Source: Arthrobacter sp. Hiyo8
GTDB taxonomy: Bacteria; Actinomycetota; Actinomycetes; Actinomycetales; Micrococcaceae
Reading direction: 5' to 3'
Length of the DNA stretch: 64,000 nucleotides
NCBI GenBank assembly: GCA_001549895.1
Contig: AP014719.1
Span: forward strand, 1,798,001-1,862,000
Positions 58,081-64,000 of the stretch are shown in pieces. The notes under the pieces were generated by a model, which saw only the letters and a program-made list of their open reading frames with translations, was not told the DNA's origin and did not search any database. The position numbers and the translations under genes are program-made. Position 1 is the first letter of the stretch, and each line of letters starts with the position of its first letter.

Positions 58081-58583
58081 CTATCCGGGGCGTCCGCATT
58101 TCATCTTCTCCTGGACTCCGGTGAACTTCCTCGCCAAGGAGAACATGCCGTGGATATTTATGGCCGAATGGCCGGAGGGGGGTCCTCGGAGCCGCGGAAG
58201 AGCTCGGCTACCCGGCTCGATACGAGGGAGCGCCCTGTAGTACATGCCGAACTTGGAGAAGCTCTGCAGGGTCGTGTAGCCATGCCGGTACTCCCTGCGG
58301 GCCTTGTAAATGGACACCGCGCCCGACACCGCCGCGGTGAGTCTCGCGAGCACGAAGATCCCGTAAAACACGAGGGCGACGTTCTTGACCCCGCGCCATT
58401 GTTGCTGGCGATCGCAAACCCAACCATGAGTATGCCCGTGCCTAGGAAGGCCAGGAGACTTGTTGTGGAGGTCCGCTGCCAGGCTGCGGCGCTGAAACCC
58501 TTGAGCACGGGATACCGGACCGTCGGCTCCCACGGCGCGGTCGGGACCGCGCCGCCGCCCTGGTCCTTAATGGTGTGAAGCAC
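58081..58583 (-). CDS. Hypothetical membrane protein, one frame break
   Basis: GTG 58583 is preceded by AGGAGG with ideal spacing. The N-terminal WEPTVRYPVLKGFSAAAW is followed by two membrane helices (LLAFLGTGILMVGFAIASN and VALVFYGIFVLARLTAAVSGAV) and a basic region with YRHGYTTLQSFSKFGMYY. One G is lost near 58397. It lies 57 bp downstream of another small membrane gene on the same strand; both share an R-x-GYTT stretch after the last helix. Confidence 0.6.
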
Positions 58584-58640
58584 GTGAGCCTCCTGGGGAT
58601 TCCACCGGACCAAGTCGGCCTTTAGACTTCGTGAGCCGGT

Positions 58641-58970
58641 TCATCTGCCGCTTGGCCCCGGTGCCGGGTCTTTCTCTGGCCACGTCGTGTAGCCGAGTTT
58701 CCGCTCGGCGTAGTAGGGGCGGATCGCGAGGACAGCGATCACCATGGCCCCGGCGCACAGGGCGATGGCAAGCCAAAGGGGCACCAGCGGTATCCACGTC
58801 GGGAAGGCATAGTGGGTGGCGGCGTCGATCAGTGCCAGCGGTGCTCCAACCCCCAAGGCGGCCAGGATCCCTTTGATGAAAGGAACGGCCCGGATCAGCC
58901 ACATTCCCGCCGGCGGCTGGACAGGCAGCGTGTCCCATTGGCTACGTGGAACGAACCTCACCTCGGCCAT
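58641..58970 (-). CDS. Small hypothetical membrane protein, 109 residues
   Basis: Start ATG 58970. Three hydrophobic stretches (MWLIRAVPFIKGILAALGVGAPLA, WIPLVPLWLAIALCAGAMVIAVLAI) precede a cytoplasmic tail RKLGYTTWPEKDPAPGPSGR. First gene of a probable pair with the gene at 58081-58583. No family recognised. Confidence 0.62.
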   Translation of the reverse strand: MAEVRFVPRSQWDTLPVQPPAGMWLIRAVPFIKGILAALGVGAPLALIDAATHYAFPTWIPLVPLWLAIALCAGAMVIAVLAIRPYYAERKLGYTTWPEKDPAPGPSGR

Positions 58971-59308
58971 TCAAACCCTCCCCACAGGCAATCGACGCTT
59001 CGCTGTCACTGAACGTCATGCTACACAGAAACTGCCCATTCGTTTCGGCCCGTCAGCGCGGCGAGCAGGGGCGACGCCAAGGCAGGCATGACGCCAACAT
59101 CCCGATGTTTAGTACCTTGTTGAGGCCCGATAGAGGCTCAGAGCGGACACGGCGGAGGCCCGGCCAACAATTGCTTTCGGGGAAGGAGTCGAGAAGCTAA
59201 TCTTGTCCAAGCCCCTATGCCTGAAGGTATCGGGGCTTGAGGGTAACGCAAATGCCGTGCATCGTCGGCCCGCGTTCACCTTGGCGATCTATTTGGGGGT
59301 TGGTTGCA
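58971..59308. other. Gap without supported gene
   Basis: 338 bp between divergent genes. It must hold the promoters of both neighbours; I see no clear hairpin, operator or conserved frame. Confidence 0.4.
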
Positions 59309-60075
59309 TTGAGGTTTCCGCGCGTTCTCATATCGCTGCTCGCCGGCATGATGATCCTGCCGATTTCCGGTTGCTTGAGCGCTTCAGTACCAAGTGCGGC
59401 ACCGACAGACGCCTGGACGATCAGCCCCGGCCCCACATCCAGTGCGGCCCTGCCCAGGTCTATTCACTGGCTCAACTGCGCGCAATGGTTGCAAGCGTCC
59501 GTGCTATCAACGGTGCCGCCGCCACGGTACTGGACGACGCCCAGCTCAAAAAGATCCAAGGCATCCAGTCGATGGGTTCATCATTGCTGAGAACTGACCC
59601 CGATGAATGCCTCAGCCTGCTGCACGACGGAAGCCTCTCCGATGACCGGATACCGGCAGCCGCGGCCCTGATCGGCCCGCCCGCGAGCCAGTCAGCAATT
59701 ACCGCATCCTCCGATGATTCCGGGCTGTTCTGGCAGGGCATCTACAGTCTCGAAAAGACCCGGACCCGCTGCTCACCATCAACCCTGACCCTCGACGGCC
59801 AGACCGCCAAGTACGAGCTTTCACCCGTCCTTGCAGACCTGCACGGGCAGAAATCAACAGCCAACGTCCAGACCATCACCGACCAAACGGGACCGCATTA
59901 CACGCTGAGCATGGTGGCCATGAGCGGCACCCTGTTCGTCACCGGCAGCAAGAAAATCCCGGCCACGCAGCCGACCGACGTCGAAATCAAAGAGCTGAGC
60001 GGCTACATCAACACCGTCATCGACGGAGCAGGCAAAGCTATCCCCTCGGCGCCGGCAACAGGCGTCGGCGCATAG
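59309..60075 (+). CDS. Hypothetical lipoprotein, one frame break
   Basis: A TTG start at 59309 after GGGGG gives LRFPRVLISLLAGMMILPISGC, a clear signal peptide with lipobox. A Pro/Thr/Ser linker precedes a globular domain of about 200 residues with two cysteines (DECLSLLHDG and TRCSPSTLTL). It recalls the PknH-type extracellular sensor domain in general style, but this is a weak guess. One base is missing near 59455. Followed by another membrane-anchored protein gene 72 bp downstream. Confidence 0.6.
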
Positions 60076-60147
60076 ACTGCGTGCGAGGCACAGCCGACCC
60101 GACAGAACCGCCATCAACTCCGACGCCAACCGAAAACAGGGGACTAA

Positions 60148-61024
60148 ATGAATAGAGAGTCCGAGGACCACACACCGGCCCAGCCAGACGAGACAATTCA
60201 AGGCGTCGCGCCCCTATTGTCGACGGGGGCAGATGGCAAGAACGGCCAACGTCAGTCAGGGCGTAGAAGAAGTACCTTGGTCTTCGGCATCGCCGGTCTG
60301 GCCGTCCTCTGCGGCGCCGGGGTCTGGGCACTGCTTCCCCAGGCGCTGAACGGCGGCCAGGATGCGGCGGCCGCCTCTACGACACAGGCTGCTCCCCCGC
60401 CACCCCGACCGCACGGCCAACTCCAACTCCGCGTCTGACAGATTACACCGACCCGACCCACGGCTTCGAAGTGAAATTACTCAGCCCGCCCACCCACACC
60501 AAGGTCGCAATTCCCTAACAGCCGATACGACAGCAACCGCGGACGTATTCAACGCCCAATACCACGGACAATCCGTTATCGCTGTCCCATTGCCGTGCAT
60601 GAACCCTGCACACACGACCGAGATCCTGCAAGGCTTCATGGATTCAACCGTGAACGGTCAGGGAAAATCCACCTCAGCCCCGCCGGTCGTCGAAACCCGT
60701 GATTCGACAACGTTGCAGTCGTTTCCTGCGATCCTTGGCAAGTTCACGTACACCGACGCCGATGGCCGAAGACTGAACGCTCAAATCCTCACTGTCATGC
60801 ACGGCTCAACCCTCATCCAGGCCCTCGCCATATCCGGCTCTTCCCCGATGCCTTCCTTGATGCCGGACAAAAGGCCTTCATGGACTCACTCCACTTCCTG
60901 GACCGACCCGCACCCAGTGCACCGATGTGCGACCCTCCTAACTCCCGTGGCGGCCGGCCAAGGAGTCACTATGTCCGCCGTCTGGACAGCCTTCCGCCGG
61001 CATCGCCCCGTAGTGCGGCTGTAA
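60148..61024 (+). CDS. Hypothetical single-pass membrane protein, about three frame breaks, end unclear
   Basis: An N-terminal cytoplasmic region of about 40 residues precedes one helix (TLVFGIAGLAVLCGAGVWALLPQAL), a Pro/Thr linker and an extracytoplasmic domain with YTDPTHGFEVKLLSPP, NAQYHGQSVIAVPLPCMNPA and LNAQILTVMHGSTLIQALAISG. Frame changes near 60398, 60511 and 60846 each fit a lost base. The final part FPDAFLDAGQKAFMDSLHFLD has no clear stop; the end is an estimate. Family not recognised. Confidence 0.5.
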
Positions 61025-61141
61025 TCTTTTGCCACCTGGGGTGGGTCTATCCTGCATGCAGGAATGCAATGCATCGGCAAGTTGCCGGGATCTTGGGGCG
61101 TCATCAAAACTATCCGGTTGATCAAGCGGCTTGCCACTGAG

Positions 61142-61461
61142 ATGCCACAGCCCGCTCGCGCATTGTCATGGCTGATCCCTTCACTCTTCATCGCAGGCCT
61201 GCTGATCTATGTCTCACACGACAGTTTTGGCCCTCACGCATCGCTATTGGCGCCGCTGGTGTGTTCCTTTTCGCATTTGGATTTTGCGTCTTCCGGGACA
61301 TCAACGGTGCGGCAAGTTCATGGTCGCGCATGTACAAGGAGAGCCGGGGCCTCTCCCCTGAGCATTTCACTTTTGCCGACGTGCCGACACTCAACGGCAT
61401 GGGATTCATCTACATGGTCATGGCCGTGCTTTGGCTTTGCATGGCGGTCTTTGCAATGTAG
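61142..61461 (+). CDS. Small membrane protein, one frame break
   Basis: From ATG 61142: a first helix (LSWLIPSLFIAGLLIYV), a lost T near 61215 in a TTTT run, a second helix (IAIGAAGVFLFAFGFCVF), a polar loop with MYKESRGLSPEHFTF and a third helix at the end (FIYMVMAVLWLCMAVFAM). About 106 residues. Family not recognised. Confidence 0.55.
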
Positions 61462-61818
61462 ACGTCGATGGCCGGACCCGTGCGGAACGTCATTCGTCAT
61501 GCCTGCGCGCCACCCCAGCCCAGACACCTACTTCTATGTCAGGCTGTCGTCGTCCGGCTCCACCTCGAGGGCGATCGACTGGTCATGGCCGAGGTTGTTC
61601 AGAATCGTCAAGATGATTGCGGCGAGCAGAAGGACCGGTGGCCATTAACCGAGCGGGCTACCTGTGAACGAAATGAATGACGTGACGTCCGTCCGGCATC
61701 AGAGTAGGTAGTTCGCTTTCAAGGCTCCGACACACCCGTGGATTCCCGGCATGCAGGCATGCTTCCACGCCGTATCGTAGGCTCGCCTGACATCATTCCA
61801 GGAGAAAGAACAGACCTC
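61462..61818. other. Gap with possible gene remnant
   Basis: 357 bp without a firm gene. On the minus strand, 61534-61644 reads as one helix followed by NNLGHDQSIALEVEPDDDSLT and a stop, like the end of a small membrane protein, but no start codon is in frame. Nothing else stands out. Confidence 0.35.
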
Positions 61819-62127
61819 ATGAGCAGTGTTCCTCCACCTCCCGAAAAGCGCTGGCCGCCCGACGCCCCGCAGATACCTAATCCATACGCACCAGTCCAGC
61901 CACGCGCTCCGTTCAGCAAGGCGGCAATAGCGGGTTTCATCATCAGCTGCGTCGGGCTTTTCGTCTTTGCCATGGTGGGCCCGCTCGGGACCGCCATCTC
62001 AGGCCTTGGCTTCCGGCGGGCCAGAGAGCGCGGGTTGCGTGGTCGCGGGCTCGCCATCGCGGGCATGATCATCGGTGTCGCCGATTTTGCGTTCTATCTC
62101 ATCGCCCGGTACCTCCTTCATCCGTGA
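61819..62127 (+). CDS. DUF4190-type small membrane protein
   Basis: 102 residues from ATG 61819 after AGGAGAAAG. A Pro-rich N-terminus (SSVPPPPEKRWPPDAPQIPNPYAP) leads into two helices (KAAIAGFIISCVGLFVFAMVGPLGTAISGLG and GLAIAGMIIGVADFAFYLIARYLL) with the RARERGLRGRGLAIAG turn that is typical of DUF4190 proteins. Intact. Function unknown. Confidence 0.75.
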   Translation: MSSVPPPPEKRWPPDAPQIPNPYAPVQPRAPFSKAAIAGFIISCVGLFVFAMVGPLGTAISGLGFRRARERGLRGRGLAIAGMIIGVADFAFYLIARYLLHP

Positions 62128-62392
62128 TGCACAGCTGGCCAGGTGGCCCTATTTGCCCGCACCCTGCCCGCAGGGTTTGTGTACCCGTGGCCAGTCCTTC
62201 GGCTGCATGAAGTCCACGAAGCTCTGTGAGGTCGCCGAAGGCGTTGAGACCCGGGGCGAGTAGGCTGCCCGGCGCGCCGGGCGCTGCGAAGTTCAGGCAA
62301 CAGGATAGAAAAGATGGGCGGGAGTTACCGGCTTCCGCCCGTCGTCCCCTTTCCGGAGGACGGACTTCCGAGCCACTGAACACTTGAGGGTC

Positions 62393-63068
62393 ATGAACTT
62401 CCGCAATCGCCTCGCCCTGCCCGCCGCGTTCCTCTTTGCTGCATTGGCCCTCGCCGGATGTCAGCAGGGAACCCACCCCGCCGATGCGATGACCAAGGCC
62501 GCGTCGCCGGCCGTTCCCCAGGCAGTGGCGCCCGTTCCCGGGGGCGCCCCTCGGGTGCAGCGGCTGCAGCCGTGAAGTCCATCCACTCCCCGGCATGGTC
62601 GCTACCGACGAGCAGCTTGCTGCCGGACAGTGTTCCGCCAAAGTGGTCGACGCCGCCACGGGCGAGTACCTGCCGGACCCGGCCTGCACTCCCGGGGCAA
62701 CAGATCCCGCGGTTACCCAAGAGAACCTCGATTCGACGATCTGCATGAGCGGCTATACGGCCACGGTGCGCCCGCCCGCTTCGAATACGGACAAGGTGAA
62801 GGCCGAGAGCCTGCGCGAATACGGCCAGACTGCCGCGAAGACCACGGAATACGACCATCTCATCAGCCTTGAGCTCGGCGGCACCAACTCCGTGTCGAAT
62901 CTGTGGCCTGAGCCGAACAAGGCGAGCGCCACGGGCACCACGAACCCGAAAGACGCGGTGGAGAACACTCTGCACAAGGCCATCTGCACCCACAAGGTCA
63001 CCCTGTCAGCTGCCCAGAATGCGATCGCCCACAACTGGGTCACCGCGGTCAAAGACCTCGGTTTGTAG
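62393..63068 (+). CDS. Lipoprotein with HNH-like DHLISLELGG motif, two frame breaks
   Basis: The ATG at 62393 gives a signal peptide ending in the lipobox LAGC. An Ala/Pro linker follows, with lost bases near 62545 and 62612. The C-terminal domain of about 150 residues has four cysteines (GQCSAK, DPACTPG, STICMSG, KAICTHK) and YDHLISLELGGTNSVSNLWPEP, which resembles the core of His-Me finger (HNH) proteins. Whether it is a nuclease or only shares the fold is open. It is anchored outside the membrane, which would be unusual for a nuclease. Confidence 0.62.
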
Positions 63069-63224
63069 CAGCGCGGACCGCTGCATTGACCATCCGGGAT
63101 CTCTCAAATCCCGACGGCGGCCCTCATGCAATCCAGCCCCTCTTGCAAGGAGCAATCGACGCGTTCGGCAGCAAATGGGGGTCAAGGAGCGCATCGTAGG
63201 ATAGAGCGTGCCTGTCCCGCTCCC

Positions 63225-64000
63225 CTACAAAGTGGGCTGGCACTTTCCTTGACCAACGAGGGAGAGCCCGGTGAGGTCGCCGGCGCCGAACGAAACCACT
63301 CCTGGGGTCTCCGAGGGATTCATGATCTGGCTAGGGTCGTTGACATGGTCCAGGCCAACCACGTGACCGAGCTCGTGCTCGATCACGGCCCTCACCTGTT
63401 CCGTTCCGAGTTCCGCCGACATCCGTTGGAGTGCAGGGCCGTTCAGCTCCACCTGCCCGCTGACGTAGGTGAAGCCGGTATTCCCAAAGCTGACAGCTTC
63501 GCTGCCTCCCAGGCCCATGACAGTTTCCCCTTGCGCGGGATTCGTGAATTTCGGTTGTTCGGCGTGGGTCTCCCAGGCGATGAGCACCGGAGCCCAACGG
63601 TCCCCGTACCGATCCTTCTGATATGACCGATGGCCCGCGGACGGAGCCTCTGTCGTGTCGCCGTCGTTGACGAAGGTCAGTCCAGTTGCGTGGGAGATCG
63701 CAGTGACAGCTTCCTGGATGAGCTCGGGGCCGACTGCCGGTGAGTTGGCGGGCGGGTGACGTAATGGATCGCCCGGCACGGATCATAGGTGACCGGACTG
63801 CCGTCCTCACGCTTCTGCAGGAAGGCGTATGACTTGCTGGTCACGGTCAGCGGTGCAGGCTGACCAAGGGGGCCCGGGTTTTCCCCGATACCCGCCGGTG
63901 GATGATCCTTTGCCTGGAGCGCCGCGCCGGCTGCAGGACCGCCGGGTGCCAAGGGCCCGATCGCACCCGGATTGGCGATGCCATTTAGTCCACCAAGTCC
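63225..64000 (-). CDS. Matrixin-type zinc metalloprotease (5' part outside window), one frame break
   Basis: The zinc motif HELGHVVGLDHVNDPSQIMNP (HExxHxxGxxH plus Met-turn) defines a matrixin-like peptidase. Upstream blocks YDPCRAIHYVT and IQEAVTAISHATGLTFV are usual for actinobacterial matrixins. A base is missing near 63757; repaired, it reads HYVTRPPANSPAVGPELIQ. The frame is open to the window edge, with a Gly/Pro/Ala-rich stretch (NPGAIGPLAPGGPAAGAA), so the signal peptide or membrane anchor lies beyond. Probably secreted. Confidence 0.82.

Overview
The window is high-GC actinobacterial chromosome. Gene content (GlgE-pathway cluster, SenX3-RegX3/PhoU, CarD, the LpqE/CarD/IspD/IspF/CysS/RlmB neighbourhood known from mycobacteria, DUF4032, DUF2516) and the look of the 16S and 23S rRNA genes fit Micrococcaceae, most likely Arthrobacter in the broad sense. 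This is inferred from family knowledge; no search was run.

Layout: (1) 1-5.7 kb: DsbA-like protein (partial), otsA-otsB (trehalose via trehalose-6-phosphate), an MsmK/UgpC-type sugar-importer ATPase, and a DUF4032 protein. (2) 5.7-16.7 kb: a probable catabolic unit with an FCD-type GntR regulator, a five-gene Dpp/Opp-type ABC importer, a cytosine-deaminase-like amidohydrolase, a CynX-like MFS carrier and a GlcD-like FAD oxidase. Four copies of a TTTGGTATACCAAA-like palindrome lie in the two regulatory gaps. (3) 16.7-18.3 kb: GNAT and SRPBCC genes, then a mirrored array of 31-32 bp repeats. (4) 18.3-24.3 kb: one complete rRNA operon (16S-23S-5S, minus strand) without spacer tRNAs. (5) 24.3-37.1 kb: glgE-treS-mak-glgB, divergent glgP, then glgX with a barstar-like gene. 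(6) 37.4-43.9 kb: nitrilase-family hydrolase, a second 32-bp mirrored array, rlmB, cysS, ispF, ispD, carD and lpqE. (7) 44-45.4 kb: an IS3-family element inserted in a terminator loop. (8) 45.5-56.3 kb: senX3-regX3, phoU, gpmA, methyltransferase, DUF2516, a transsulfuration enzyme, tmk, holB, a secreted peptidase, a phosphonatase-like HAD protein and tRNA-Thr(CGU). (9) 56.4-64 kb: an accessory tract of small membrane proteins, lipoproteins and a matrixin-type protease.

About 47 otherwise normal genes or gene segments are interrupted by what reads as one missing base (in one place two), nearly always in a homopolymer of 3-5 bases, and I found no clear extra-base case. This looks like sequence or assembly error rather than gene decay. 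I give full gene spans, mark the breaks, and call these CDS rather than pseudogene.

How genes work together: OtsAB makes trehalose. TreS and Mak convert trehalose to maltose and maltose-1-phosphate, GlgE polymerises it, GlgB branches the glucan, and GlgP and GlgX break it down. The most unusual non-coding structures are the two mirrored 32-bp arrays and the shared operator family of the catabolic unit.
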